Source: Manihot esculenta (taxonomy: Eukaryota; Streptophyta; Magnoliopsida; Malpighiales; Euphorbiaceae). Taken from it: a stretch of 64,000 nucleotides of DNA. The stretch lies in NCBI RefSeq assembly GCF_001659605.2, contig NC_035176.2, forward strand, positions 30,064,716 to 30,128,715. The letters run 5' to 3'. The notes under the pieces were generated by a model, which saw only the letters and a list, made by a program, of their open reading frames with translations, had not been told where the DNA came from and ran no database searches. Made by a program: the position numbers and the translations under genes. Shown here piece by piece: positions 1-11,010 of the stretch (position 1 is the first letter of the stretch; each line of letters opens with the position of its first letter).

Positions 1-12
1 CGGGTCGTTACA
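1..12 (+). repeat. 3' terminus of the 5' LTR
   Basis: CGGGTCGTTACA is the same sequence that ends the 3' LTR at 7665-7676 and the solo LTR at 36042-36053. It is followed three bases later by the primer-binding site, so the window begins just inside the 5' LTR. Confidence 0.9.
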
Positions 13-15
13 GAA

Positions 16-27
16 TGGTATCAGAGC
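16..27 (+). other. Primer-binding site (initiator tRNA-Met)
   Basis: TGGTATCAGAGC is the standard plant PBS complementary to the 3' end of initiator tRNA-Met. It lies 3 nt after the LTR end, which is the normal spacing for minus-strand DNA priming. Confidence 0.93.
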
Positions 28-282
28 CCTAGGTTCATAGGATCGAACCTAGAGTGTCGGGCTCATAGATGTTCTAGAAGGTTAAGCACAATAGGAAGAT
101 CATGTCCACTAGGATAGGATGTTGAGTCCTGTCTTGTATGATGATGTGAAATGCCATGATTATATACATGTGCATTGATGCTATGATATGAATGATGTAT
201 ATGTGATGCGGGTTCATGTGTTTCCACATGAACCATATGATGCTAATGTTTGTGTGATGTGTACTGTTTTTCAGAAAACAGG

Positions 283-3200
283 ATGAGAGGAACCCGTCGA
301 TCTGCAAGATTGACTGGAGTACCACTTGAGGATGAAGGCACGAGCGCCCGTCCTCCTGCATTGCCTAGGGCAATGTCATGTAGATCAAACAGAGTAAGAG
401 TGTCAAGGGACCCTAGAAGGTCTTTTGATGCTAGCAGAAGGGGGACTGATAGAGGAGGAAGTTTTTCAGATGTGAGGGAGGTTATGGAAGAGGATCAGAG
501 GAGGGATGGGAATCTGGATGTCAGCATGGCGGAAGAAGGGACAGGGGAGTCACAAGGAGGCGCTCAGGCCTCGGGGTATGGTTTTCCACCCCATTATCTA
601 CCCTTCCCACAGGGTTCAGGGTATCCGATGGGAGGCACATCGGATTATTCCAGCTTTAACCCCTACCCTACCTACATGCCTTATCCACCTTTCTATCCAC
701 CTTACACACAATACCCAGCTTATCCACCCTCACCCTTTTATCCCAACCCGGCAAACCCCACCTCGGGGAATGCTGCACCCCCACCTCCACCACCTACAGA
801 ACCAGCAGCCCTAGTTACTCAACCTTCTAGACCTAGCTCAGCCGGTGGGAGCAAGGTAAAGATGACAGATTACCTTAAGCTGGATGCTCCCAAATACAAG
901 TCAGGGGATGATCCCTTTGAGTACCTGAGAGTAGTGAAGACAATAACTGATGAGTTAGGGGCAGATGACAGCTGGGCCATTCAGATGGCAGGGTTCACCT
1001 TAAAGTGCAAAAAGGCACAGGAATGGTTCAAGTGTTATGTGGACCCGAGACTAGACGGCATGACATGGGAGGAATTTGCGAATGAGTTTGCTGGATGGGC
1101 TTTTCCAGACAGTTCTAGAGAACTGAAGATGATTGAGTTTGAGCAGCTGAGGCAGACAGAACACATGAGCGTAGAGGAGTTCACGGATAAATTCTTAGAG
1201 CTATTGCCTTTTTCAGGGCAAGCTCTAGATACAGATTCGAAGAAAGCCAAGAGATATGTTATGAAGCTGCATTCTAGGTACTCCTCTTTGATTCAGTCAG
1301 TTGAGAGGGAAAGTTTCCACGCTGTGGTGGACATGGCTCGAATGATGGAGGCGAGTGCTATAGTTGAGGGGTCAGTGAAGCAGTCAGTGACCCAGTCTTC
1401 AGGGGTTAAGACCCCAGGCAGAGGAGGGCCAGGTCCCTCTTCTCAGAGCTCAGGTAGCAAGAGGTGGGATAACACCACCAAGAAGCCGAAGAAGAACAAG
1501 TTTTGGAGTAAGCTGAAATCCGGTCTGGGATTAGGCGGTGGCTCGAGCTCAGGCTCAGATGGTACAGAATGCCTAAGGTGTGGGAGGCCACACAAGGGAG
1601 TGTGTCGGGCTGGGACTAATGCATGCTTCAGATGTGGACAGGAGGGACACATGGCTCGGGAGTGTCCTAGAGCACCTTTTATGGGCCAGCCCCAGCAGAC
1701 AGCTTCTAGTAGTGTGGCACAGCCAGCAGCTCCAGCCACAACTCAGGGCAGTGGCAGAGGTAGAGGGAGAGGGGCAGCCTCTTCTTCTAGTTCCCGAGGT
1801 GAAGGTCCATCAGCTCCAGCCAGGATCTTCACCATGACTCAGCAGGAGGCTAACACATCCAACACCGTGGTGTCAGGTAATCTCGTCATTGGGTGTTCTC
1901 ATGTGTATGCATTAATGGACCCGGGTGCATCTCATTCATTTATTGCTCCGAGAGCCGTTGAGAGGTTGGGTCTGATAGTTTCTGGGTTAGAGTGTCCCCT
2001 ATGGGTCAGTGGACCCAAGTGTGACCCGTCAGTGGCAGAGTCAGTCTGCCAGTACAGTCCAGTTTTTGTTGAGGGAAGATGCCTCTCCGCCGACCTTGTG
2101 GTTCTAGATTTGACAGACTTTGACGTCATTCTAGGGATGGATTGGCTAACTACCCATGGTGCTACCTTGGACTGCAGAGACAAGGTAGTCAGGTTCAGAG
2201 ATCAGAACGGGTCAGAGGTCGTCTTCAGAGGAGACAAGAGGGTTACACCTAGAGGTCTGATATCAGCTCTTCAGGCTCGTAGGTTGCTTAGGAAGGGATG
2301 TCAGGGGTATTTGGCTCATGTGAGAGAGCTAGATAGTCAGGTCAGGGAGCCAGCCTCGGTGCCAGTTGTCAGAGAATTTCAGGATGTTTTTCCAGACGAA
2401 CTTCCAGGTTTACCACCTGCTAGGGAGATAGAGTTCGAGATAGAGTTGATGCCTGGAACTAGACCGATCTCTATCCCTCCCTACAGGATGGCTCCAGCCG
2501 AGTTGAAGGAGTTGAAAGAGCAGTTACAAGAGCTGGTAGAAAAGGGCTTCATCCAAACGAGTACCTCACCTTGGGGTGCTCCAGTCTTGTTTGTGAAGAA
2601 GAAGGATGGGTCCCTCAGACTTTGTATCGACTACAGGCAGTTGAACAAAGTCACTACCAAGAACAGGTACCCTCTACCAAGGATTGACGATCTATTCGAC
2701 CAGCTAGCAGGAGCCGGTTGTTTCTCCAAAATAGATCTGAGATCTGGGTACCATCAGCTGAGGATAAGAGAAGAAGATGTGCCAAAGACAGCTTTCAGGA
2801 CCAGATATGGGCATTTTGAGTTCCTTGTAATGCCGTTCGGGTTAACCAACGCCCCTGCAGCATTCATGGATCTTATGAACAGAGTGTTTAGCCAATACCT
2901 GGATCACTTTGTTATTGTCTTCATAGATGATATCTTAGTGTATTCCAGGAATGCAGAGGAGCATGCCCATCATCTGAGGTTAGTTCTGCAGACCTTGAGG
3001 GAACATGGCTTGTATGCCAAATTCTCTAAGTGTGAGTTCTGGCTGAGGAGCATTTCATTCTTGGGGCATGTTGTGTCAGGAAATGGGATAGAGGTGGACC
3101 CCAAGAAGATAGAAGCTGTGGCTAACTGGCCTAGACCCACTTCAGTGACAGAGATTAGAAGTTTCTTGGGTTTGGCAGGTTATTACAGGAGGTTCGTTCA

Positions 3201-3987
3201 GGACTTCTCAAAGATTGCAGCTCCTCTGACCAGACTAACCAGGAAGAATCAGAAGTTTGTGTGGACTGACCAGTGCGAAGAGAGTTTTGAAGAGCTCAAG
3301 AAGAGGTTAACGTCAGCACCAGTGTTAGCTTTGCCAGCTAGCAATGAGGATTTCACAGTTTTTTGTGATGCGTCCCGTGTGGGACTAGGTTGTGTGTTAA
3401 TGCAGAATGAAAGGGTAATTGCTTATGCTTCTAGACAGCTGAAGAAGCATGAGTTGAATTACCCCACACATGACCTGGAGATAGCAGCAGTAATCTTTGC
3501 ACTCAAGATGTGGAGGCACTACCTCTATGGGGTTAAATGTGAGATCTTCACGGATCATAAGAGCCTGCAGTACATCCTGAGTCAAAGAGATTTGAACTTG
3601 AGACAGAGAAGATGGGTGGAGCTGCTGAGTGACTATGATCGCAAGATTCAGTACCATCCGGGTAAGGCGAATGTTGTGGCAGACGCCTTAAGCCGAAAAT
3701 CACTCGGCAGTTTATCCCACATATCGGCAAAGAGGAGGCCAGTAGTGAAAGAGTTTTACAAGCTCGTTGAGGAAGGTCTACAGTTGGAGTTGTCTGGTAT
3801 AGGTGCTTTGGTAGCCCAGATGAGTGTGGCACCCGTATTTCTGGAGCAGGTGGCTCAAAAACAGCATGAGGACCCAGAGTTAGTAAAGATTGCCAGGACT
3901 GTTCAGTCAGGCAAAGATAGTGAGTTCGATTCGACAGCAAAGGGAACCTCCGCTATGGGAGCAGACTATGTGTACCAGATGACATAA
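283..3987 (+). CDS. Retrotransposon gag-pol polyprotein (gag, protease, RT, RNase H), frameshifted at its end
   Basis: I place the start at the ATG at 283 ([10 protein letters not shown]); the frame is open upstream to about 250 but without an ATG. Gag comes first, with a Pro/Tyr-rich N-terminal stretch, a retrotransposon-gag domain at roughly residues 190-370 and a CCHC zinc knuckle starting at Cys448 ([15 protein letters not shown]). An aspartic protease follows, with active-site Asp546 in a DPGAS motif, then RT with the FIDD catalytic pair Asp882-Asp883 (nt 2926-2931). RNase H begins near FCDAS, with Asp1029. The frame ends at TAA 3985-3987, just before integrase. A second open frame, one base back, overlaps from about 3930 and continues through integrase, which is what a 1-nt deletion would give. 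Family members usually have one continuous gag-pol frame, so I read this as damage and not programmed frameshifting. Confidence 0.92.
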   Translation: MRGTRRSARLTGVPLEDEGTSARPPALPRAMSCRSNRVRVSRDPRRSFDASRRGTDRGGSFSDVREVMEEDQRRDGNLDVSMAEEGTGESQGGAQASGYGFPPHYLPFPQGSGYPMGGTSDYSSFNPYPTYMPYPPFYPPYTQYPAYPPSPFYPNPANPTSGNAAPPPPPPTEPAALVTQPSRPSSAGGSKVKMTDYLKLDAPKYKSGDDPFEYLRVVKTITDELGADDSWAIQMAGFTLKCKKAQEWFKCYVDPRLDGMTWEEFANEFAGWAFPDSSRELKMIEFEQLRQTEHMSVEEFTDKFLELLPFSGQALDTDSKKAKRYVMKLHSRYSSLIQSVERESFHAVVDMARMMEASAIVEGSVKQSVTQSSGVKTPGRGGPGPSSQSSGSKRWDNTTKKPKKNKFWSKLKSGLGLGGGSSSGSDGTECLRCGRPHKGVCRAGTNACFRCGQEGHMARECPRAPFMGQPQQTASSSVAQPAAPATTQGSGRGRGRGAASSSSSRGEGPSAPARIFTMTQQEANTSNTVVSGNLVIGCSHVYALMDPGASHSFIAPRAVERLGLIVSGLECPLWVSGPKCDPSVAESVCQYSPVFVEGRCLSADLVVLDLTDFDVILGMDWLTTHGATLDCRDKVVRFRDQNGSEVVFRGDKRVTPRGLISALQARRLLRKGCQGYLAHVRELDSQVREPASVPVVREFQDVFPDELPGLPPAREIEFEIELMPGTRPISIPPYRMAPAELKELKEQLQELVEKGFIQTSTSPWGAPVLFVKKKDGSLRLCIDYRQLNKVTTKNRYPLPRIDDLFDQLAGAGCFSKIDLRSGYHQLRIREEDVPKTAFRTRYGHFEFLVMPFGLTNAPAAFMDLMNRVFSQYLDHFVIVFIDDILVYSRNAEEHAHHLRLVLQTLREHGLYAKFSKCEFWLRSISFLGHVVSGNGIEVDPKKIEAVANWPRPTSVTEIRSFLGLAGYYRRFVQDFSKIAAPLTRLTRKNQKFVWTDQCEESFEELKKRLTSAPVLALPASNEDFTVFCDASRVGLGCVLMQNERVIAYASRQLKKHELNYPTHDLEIAAVIFALKMWRHYLYGVKCEIFTDHKSLQYILSQRDLNLRQRRWVELLSDYDRKIQYHPGKANVVADALSRKSLGSLSHISAKRRPVVKEFYKLVEEGLQLELSGIGALVAQMSVAPVFLEQVAQKQHEDPELVKIARTVQSGKDSEFDSTAKGTSAMGADYVYQMT

Positions 3988-4004
3988 GGCTAAAAGGAGA
4001 CATT

Positions 4005-5261
4005 ATGAGAGAGGCTCATAATGCAAGATACAGCGTTCACCCCGGAGTCACCAAGATGTATCAAGATCTGAAGAAGGTTTATTGGTGGCCAGCTATGAAG
4101 AAAGAAGTGACACAGTTTGTGTCAGCCTGCGAAGTGTGTCAGAGGGTGAAGCTGGAACATCAGAAACTGGCTGGAATGCTTAACCCGCTACCTATTTCAG
4201 AGTGGAAATGGGAAAATATAGCTATGGACTTCGTAGTGGGGTTACCGGCGACGTCCAACAGATTGGACTCCATATGGGTGATTGTGGATAGACTCACCAA
4301 ATCTGCTCACTTCATCCCTGTCAGGAGTGGCTATTCTGTGGACAAGTTGGCGCAGGTGTATGTCGATGAGATCGTCAGATTGCATGGGGTTCCTGTTTCG
4401 ATAGTGTCCAATAGAGGGCCCCAGTTCACCTCCAGATTTTGGCGGAGTCTGCAGAACGCCATGGGTACCAGGTTGGATTTTAGCACTGCTTTCCATCCAC
4501 AGACGGACGGACAATCAGAAAGGACCATCCAGACCATAGAGGATATGCTCAGAATGTGTGTGCTGGACTTTGGCGGTTCTTGGAGGCAGCATCTACCCTT
4601 GGTGGAGTTTGCCTACAATAACAGCCATCATGCTAGCATCGGGATGGCTCCATATGAAGCTTTGTATGGAAGGAAGTGCAGATCACCTGTTTGCTGGGAA
4701 GAGGTTGGAGAAAAGGCCTTGGCAGGGCCTGAGTTAGTAGAGATTACCAGCAGGGTAGTACCCATAATCAGAGAAAGGATCAAGACTGCTGCAAGCAGAC
4801 AGAAGAGTTATGCAGACATCCGCAGAAGACAGGTAGAATTTCAGGAGGGGGATCTAGTATTGCTCAAGGTGTCTCCTATGAAAGGAATGGTTCGCTTTGG
4901 GAAGAAAGGTAAACTAGCCCCGCGATACATCGGACCCTTTGAAATCTTGCAAAAGATTAGAAATGTGTCGTACAAGCTGGATTTACCTGCTTCTATGGAA
5001 AGAATCCATCCGGTTTTCCATGTTTCAATGTTGAGGAAGTTTGTGTCAGATCCGGGCAAGGTTCTTAGTGAGCCTGATGTGGAGATCCAAGAGGATCTCA
5101 CTTATGTTGAACAGCGAGTACGGATCATAGACACCCAGATCAGGAAGCTAAGGAACAAGGAAATCCCGATGGTGAAAGTCCTGTGGAACCACCACAATTT
5201 GGAAGAATGCACTTGGGAGACACGGGAGTCCATGCTCCAGCAATACCCTTATCTTTTCTAA
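4005..5261 (+). pseudogene. Integrase and chromodomain-like C terminus of the gypsy element, out of frame with pol and active-site mutated
   Basis: This is the distal part of pol in another frame; ATG 4005 is only the first Met after the frameshift. An HHCC zinc-binding region comes first (CEVC in the second half). The DDE core has Asp75 (MDFVVGLP), position 136 and Glu172 (GQSERT), with the D-60-X-35-E spacing of Ty3/gypsy integrases. Position 136, normally Asp in SDRGPQF, is Asn here (codon AAT at 4410-4412), which should abolish strand transfer. The change is a G-to-A transition in what would have been a TCCGAT context, consistent with deamination of a methylated CpG on the other strand. 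The last 60 or so residues (VKVLWNHHNLEECTWE) resemble a degenerate chromodomain, the chromatin-targeting module of chromoviruses. Confidence 0.9.
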
Positions 5262-5350
5262 GGTTAGTTCCTTGTGAGTTCTTATGCTTGTATGTATGTT
5301 TTATGCCATGCTATGTGTTAGTTGGTGAACATTCGGGGACGAATGTTCTT

Positions 5351-5363
5351 AAGGGAGAGAGAA
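5351..5363 (+). other. Polypurine tract
   Basis: AAGGGAGAGAGAA lies immediately upstream of the 3' LTR start (TGTAATACCC). All bases are purines and the position is exactly that of the plus-strand primer, which fixes the LTR boundary at 5364. Confidence 0.88.
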
Positions 5364-5537
5364 TGTAATACCCGGCTAGACTCCGGTATCGGAATTCCTA
5401 CCGTCCGGTGGAATCTCGGATGTCGGAAGCCTCTAGTAGGGTAGAAACATGTTTTTAATAAAATGTTTTAATGTGTTTTATGTTTTGAAGTAAAAAGGAA
5501 ATGAGTTTTTGCATGAAAACAACCTTGGAGGAAAACT

Positions 5538-5670
5538 CAGGTTCGGCCGCCGAACCTCAGGTTCGGCCGCCGAACCTCAAGTTCGGCCGCTGAACATGCA
5601 TGCACTTCGGGAGTGCTTTAGGCCCCCGAAAGCATAAGTGAGGGAAGTCCAGGTTCGGCCGCCGAACATG
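5538..5670. repeat. Upstream array of GC-rich palindromes in the LTR
   Basis: Several copies of TTCGGCCGCCGAA, a near-perfect inverted repeat around one central base, follow one another just upstream of the TATA box. They stand out as a CpG-rich cluster. The solo LTR carries the same array at about 34010-34130 with some units changed. Confidence 0.85.
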
Positions 5671-5721
5671 GCATGCATGCGGAGGCACTTTCGGCTCCCG
5701 AACGTGGCCTGGCCAGCCACC

Positions 5722-5727
5722 TATAAA
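5722..5727 (+). promoter_or_regulatory. TATA box of the 3' LTR promoter
   Basis: TATAAA sits in CCTATAAAGGGG about 360 bases into the LTR, and the solo LTR has TATATAA at the equivalent place (34180-34186). Conservation of place in two diverged copies supports it as the Pol II core promoter that starts the R region. Confidence 0.7.
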
Positions 5728-6245
5728 GGGGTCCCTTAGCTGAAAACGGGCGAGCTTTTCTCCCCATTTTCGGCCAAGGTGAGCTCTCCGCCATCCCTCG
5801 CCGGTTTTGAGTTCTTTCCTTCAAATCTTTCTTGATTTTCATTAGTTTTACCCTTGTTTTGAAGATTTTGAGCATTTGAGCAAGTTTTGGAGCTTGGAGG
5901 TTCAAGGAACTCTCTCTCTCCCATTTTCCGAGCTAGGGTCGTTCACCTCTCGATCTTCTAGAGGTAAGGGTCGATCTTGAGCTTATGGCATGTTTTAAGT
6001 AAGTTTTAAGTAGATCTATGGGGTAGAATGCATGTTTAGCTCATGGTTAGGTTTATGGGTTAATATGTGTTTATGAACAATGTGAGTTGCTTGATGTGTT
6101 GTAGATGGGGTCTAAAGTAGTTTGATGCCCCTAAGAACTTGCATGCTTGGGTATGTATGTTGTAGATTAGGAGAAATGCATGTTTGGATGGTTTTGGGAG
6201 GCAAATGTGCATGAGGAACCAAGTTTCTGCCCTTTGGCAGAAACC

Positions 6246-6492
6246 AGGTTCGGCAGCCGAAGGACTTTCGGCCGCCGAACCTGCCTGGGAGGCAAGCCTT
6301 TCGGCTGCCGAAGCCTGCCCCCGAAAGAGGACTTTCGTCTCTGTCTGGGAGTTTCGGCCGCCGAAAGTGCCGCCGAACATGCATGAGTTTCGTCTTTGTC
6401 TAGGAGTTTCGGCCGCCGAAGGTGCCGCCGAACCTGCCTGACTTTCGGCTCTGGAGGGACTTTCGGCCTCCGAACCTGCCGCCGAAAGTGCC
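6246..6492. repeat. Downstream array of GC-rich palindromes in the LTR
   Basis: TTCGGCCGCCGAA and variants (TTCGGCAGCCGAA, TTCGGCTGCCGAA) recur with spacers such as GTGCCGCCGAA downstream of the TATA box, so they should be in the transcribed leader. The solo LTR has the matching block at about 34703-34950. The palindromes also create false open frames on both strands. Confidence 0.85.
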
Positions 6493-6894
6493 CTGTCCAG
6501 CCTTCCTTTGCATGTTTTTGCATGGATGTTTTGAGGAGTTTTAGAGAGTTTTTGGGGGATGTTTTAGAGTTATGTTCTAGTTGTTTGGTCACTCATTTGA
6601 GTCCACCTGTGTAGGTTCGGACCCGAGGAACCGAGGACCCCAGCAGTGAGTCAGCTGCTCCAGTGTCTGGTCAGAGCTATCCAGAGGTGAGTAGAATAAA
6701 CCTTTACGTTTTAAAGTAAATCAATTGTAAAGTTTTGAGCATGTTCATACATCATGAATGCCATGTGATGATTTAGGTTGTTTGCATTAGAATTCACGAA
6801 TATGTTGCATTGCATACTTTACTGTTGTTGATTGTGGATGAATGTTGGATGATCCATAGTCCTCGATCTATGATGTGACGATGTGATATGTATG

Positions 6895-7050
6895 GTACGG
6901 AATGTAAGACCAGTGGGACCCATTCTACGTTCGCTGGCACTATGTAAGAGAAAGACCAGGACCCATTCTACGTTCTTGCACAGTTGGACTGTTATGTTAT
7001 GCTATGTAAGAGAAAGACCAGGACCCATTCTACGTTCTGGCACAGTTGGA
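6895..7050 (+). repeat. Short tandem repeat within the LTR (about three units)
   Basis: A unit containing AAGACCAGGACCCATTCTAC followed by GTTC and a GGCAC or TGCAC ending is repeated three times with spacing of roughly 60 bases. The solo LTR has only two units (about 35345-35425), so copy number varies between family members. Confidence 0.8.
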
Positions 7051-7805
7051 CTATGTAGATGGCTATTGGTGACAAGTTCATCCTTGATGTGATTAGCTGT
7101 GATGTGATGCATTCCATGTTATCATATGTTTTAAATGTTTTATTATTCTGCTCACTGGGCTATAGTAGCTCACCCCTCTCCCAATTTCCCCAGGTTTGCA
7201 GGTACAGGGTAGACCAGGAGGTCCACAAGAGTAATGAAGTCATGTGTTTGTAATAGATAGAGTGTGGACATGATAAATTGTAAAATGATGTAAAGTTATG
7301 AATAGTAATGTATGTGATGATATTGAGGATTAGAGATTGTACTTGACCCAATGTGTAAGGTATCCCTTTTTAATACATGATCTTATGATGTTTATGTAAA
7401 CCAACTCAACTTATGTTGTATCGCCCATTGGGGCATTGATGAGATCCCACAGAGGGGTTAATGTTTATGATTATGTCTATGTTCAGTGCATGCACAGGTT
7501 GAGTTGGTGTATGAGAGAATGTATGAAAGAAAAGTTTTAATTTTTATGTATGTTGTTGATCATGTATGGGATTAAACAAGTTTACAGGTTGCATGTCAGG
7601 CTTGCTACGGGTCCCGGCGGCCTTAAGCCGACCTGGATCCTAGCGCCGGTAGCGGTCCGATTTTCGGGTCGTTACACATATGTTGTCTATCTCCGTTTTC
7701 TTTTTCAAATTATTGAGGTAGCCTCTGTTTGAAAAATTCATACCTTACTTTTGGTAGACTTTTGTAACTACAAAACTGAAACTTGTTAATTAAGTCAATT
7801 TTCAG

Positions 7806-10800
7806 CTGATAGAAGGACTTTGGTTCAACAAGCACGGAATGAGACAGCTGAGGTTCAGTTCAAATGAGGATATGGACAGCCTGTGGATGTATTTGTCCAA
7901 ATGGTACAGAACTCTGTACATATATATATATACAATAATGGAACATTTGGGGGTTGGGGGGAGTGCGTTTTCTGAATTTGGATTTGCTGAAGTTGCTTTT
8001 CAAAAAACATCTTTGGGTTGGGGGGAGTGCGTTTTCTGAATTTGGATTTTTTGTGAAGTTGCTTTTCAAAAAACATCTTTTAAAATGTAGTTCCACTATA
8101 AGTTAAGCTTGTGTTTCTGCTTTCTACAGACATTGCAAAAATGAAATCTTTAGTACCATATAAACTGTCCCATTGTTTGATATCTTTGAGTTCTTTGAGA
8201 ACATATTCTCAATTTCTTTTGTGGTATAGCTCAGTGCCTTCCTGATACTGCTTATTATATTTTTCTCTATGACATGCTTCTTTTGGATGCTTATGATTCT
8301 TTTCAATTCTCAGTTATTTGTCTGCAATCGTGTGGATGGAATTTTTTTTTTCTACACCTTAGTTGTCTTCAACTGATAATGTTATAGGACTTAAAGTTAT
8401 ATCCTGGGTGCATACATAGGATTGCAGATAAATCACAGGTTTACACGCAGGGTGCTCACATGAGACCCCTTGGAGTAGGTAGCTATCTAATTTTACATAC
8501 CATTACTATTAAGATTTAATGCTTTATGTAGTTGAGTTTTTGTGGTAATTTTGAAGATGTTTGCCTTCATGCATGTACTCAAGTGTGTATATATGTACAT
8601 ATGTGACTATTTACAGGCACATACATGTGTGGTATACACAGTTATATGCATACATACACAACCATGTACAACTATTAATTGTTGCTACTTGTCTTTTATT
8701 TATTCTAACATCTTTCCTTTATTTTCTTTAAAGTTGCTCTGGTTTTGGGTATTGAAGAGGAGAATGGGCCTCAACTTACAAGTTTAGCTGGCCATTTTTA
8801 TGGTCATAAGGTATGTGGCAAACTGTTTTTTTTTTTTGGCCAAAATGCATTAAGTTACTGATGTTTATGATATCTGTAATGATTGAGAATTGAAAGGTAA
8901 GCGTACATGAGAGCTCATAATTATCTGGGGTGGGTTTCTGTAGATAGTTCATCATAAGAATCTGCTTATCCTTTGCTCTGCTTTTGAATCACCCCCAAGA
9001 ATGTTTTCCACTGGGTTCTCAAGCATCTGGTTTTTTCGGAATTCGCTATTTGGATTATAAATTGATGGGATCTTGCTGAAGGACCTTCTATTAGTAAGAT
9101 AACTCTAGCCATTCTCGATGCAACAACAAGACAAGTTCATAGAAGCTGTTTTGAAAATATAAGGTGAAATATGTAAGAAAAAAAATGATGTACTAATTTA
9201 ATCTCAAACCAGTAGAAAAAGTTGCCGGTTACCAGTGGTCGTTTAAAGTGCTATATATTACAGTTGAAGATGCTCCTTATATGTCAAAAATTAGTTAATT
9301 ATCATATTCATTTATTTTAACTTCCCATTGAATGAAATTCCAAGGGAACTTTGTGCTCAAGGGTCTTGATTTTAATACATGTTGCCGGCTAGCAGCTGTG
9401 TTTTATTAAAAGAACAAGAAGCTATCAATTTCTTGGAAAAGAATGAAAAATGACCCTGCTTTCTCCTGTGAGGAAACAGTGCAGGTACGTGTATCTCTTC
9501 CCATTTGTTGAATAGGAATTTGCTGGAGGGAATTTTGTTTGGGTTAATTACAAAAAGAAAAGGCGTGAACTTTATTTCAATTCTCTATTATAGCCTATAT
9601 CTTGAAAGTAGTCAATTATGCTTCTAGTTGTTGGAATTGTTTCCAGGTCAGCAAAATTCATTAGCAACATGTGAAATAACACATAAATGATAAATGGAGA
9701 AATTAAGCATGTATTTTAATGATATTGCATATATTCTCATTGATGTACTTGCCTAATATCAATAACTTTATCCTTATGTTGTTATTCTTCTATAATAACC
9801 ATATTAGTAATAAATAAAAAGATTTAGATGACTTGGCTATTGCTGATATTTTCAAAGTTTGGGTTCTGCTTATGGATAAAGCGTAGGCTGTCCTGTTTAT
9901 TTGGATTTTTATTACAAAGCTTAAAATTGGAGAAAGAGGAAGGGAGAGAGTTATTTCATTTGACGGGAAGTTAATTCTATTTTCAAGCCATTATCAATTT
10001 TTGCAAAAATATTTTTGGACGTATTTTACCTAAAACTGTTAATTGCAATTTTGTATTCTATTTGTGCCTTGGTGTAAGGGACTCTTGGTTTAGACAATGT
10101 ACTGCAACTGTATGTTTTTGTCAACTGTTTGATATATTCTGCCTAAGCGTTTTTTTCTATTTTGAATTCTTATGAGTTCCTTATTTTGCCAGTCACATAG
10201 ATTAATTGTATGCAGAGAGGAAACGCTCTTAACTTTTCAACTGAGGAAGTTCTTTCATTTTCTTTTGTCCTGAGTTTGAAGGTGGGGATTAATGTAAAAT
10301 TTAACTAAATAAAAGTTTACAGGCAGATGATTAGTTCAACATTCTGGATTATCTGATTTCCTCAGCTGCTTGATAAATTCATGCATAGAAATATTAGTGC
10401 AAATTAGTGCAAACCTGCGAGGCCTCTTTTGAAAGATTTTTTTTTTTGTTTCCCTATTTTTTCACAGGTTTTTGGCATGTTCTAAAATTGATTCAGTATT
10501 TTTAGATATCCTAATAATGCATGTGCTACTGTCATGCATTGCAGACTGCTATTTCTGCTCTACAAACTATTCTTCAGGAGGACTTCAAGGCTGGAGATTT
10601 GAGGCATTAATGTTTCCCTATATCATGTTCAATAGTTGCTGGTGATGGTATCAGAATGACTGAAAATGAAAGATGCTAATATAAATATTTTATTGTGTTC
10701 ACCATCAAAGGTAAGTGAAGGTAAAATAGATAAACTTGCACATCTATTGTTTATTCTTTCCGTTGAGGGCTTTCTAATAGACTCTTAAATTACCATATAT

Positions 10801-11010
10801 GTTACTGAGTTTTTCTCTCAGTAGCCTGTTTCCATAGGATTTGCAATATGAGATTTTGGTGGCATGATAAAGTTATTTATAGTATTATAGTATGAGTAAA
10901 ATGTTTCAGCAAATAAAAAAAAATTGCAGGTCGGAGTTGTGAGAGCCGATAATCGAGGTTTCAGAGTATTGTCAACTGAGGAGATTGATGAACATTTGAC
11001 GGGAACATGA
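7806..11010 (+). pseudogene. PAA: Proteasome subunit alpha type-6 (PAA) pseudogene, introns retained, 5' part missing
   Basis: Five or six pieces in order match the second half of the plant 20S proteasome alpha-6 subunit, each bounded by plausible AG and GT sites. They are 7806-7904 (RRTLVQQARNETAEVQFK), about 8423-8475 (IADKSQVYTQGAHMRPLGV), 8734-8810 (VLGIEEENGPQL, GHFYGHK, donor GTATGT), about 9411-9484 (EAINFLEK), 10545-10602 (TAISALQTILQEDFKAG) and 10930-11010 (VLSTEEIDEHLTGT). It is broken: TGA at 7865-7867 follows the sixth conserved block, the same exon has an apparent 1-nt shift before its donor, about 2 nt are missing near 9442, and the C terminus is frameshifted. Retained introns mean it arose by DNA duplication, not retrocopying. 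First exons are absent; the gypsy element lies directly upstream, so it may have inserted in an intron. Confidence 0.85.

Larger units (their letters stand above)
1..7676 (+). mobile_element. Ty3/gypsy LTR retrotransposon, Tekay/Del-like chromovirus (5' LTR mostly outside window)
   Basis: The order is: last 12 bases of the 5' LTR, PBS complementary to initiator tRNA-Met (16-27), leader, gag-protease-RT-RNase H frame (283-3987), integrase frame (4005-5261), polypurine tract (5351-5363) and 3' LTR (5364-7676). The protease-RT-RNase H-integrase order defines Ty3/gypsy. A chromodomain-like C terminus after integrase and LTRs of about 2.3 kb fit the Tekay/Del chromovirus clade, although that clade call rests on memory of family features. 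The element is not autonomous as it stands: pol is frameshifted near 3930-3945 and integrase has lost a catalytic Asp. The right flank after the LTR begins CATAT; the matching target duplication would lie left of the window. Confidence 0.93.
5364..7676 (+). repeat. 3' LTR of the Tekay-like element (about 2.3 kb)
   Basis: It begins TGTAATACCCGG and ends GGGTCGTTACA, giving the TG...CA termini. The same family recurs as a solo LTR at 33835-36053; the first 62 bases of the two copies look identical by eye, while interior stretches differ by substitutions and small indels. It contains a TATA box at 5722-5727, two arrays of GC-rich palindromes, one on each side of that TATA box, and a tandem repeat near 6895-7050. 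Small open frames inside the LTR are low-complexity by-products of the palindromes; I do not call them genes. Confidence 0.94.

Noticed and set aside
6167..6592. Long open frames on both strands within the LTR rich in Gly, Arg and Ala
   Set aside because: They follow the GC-rich palindromes, recur in the solo LTR at 34568-35105 only as similar low-complexity strings, and have no domain.
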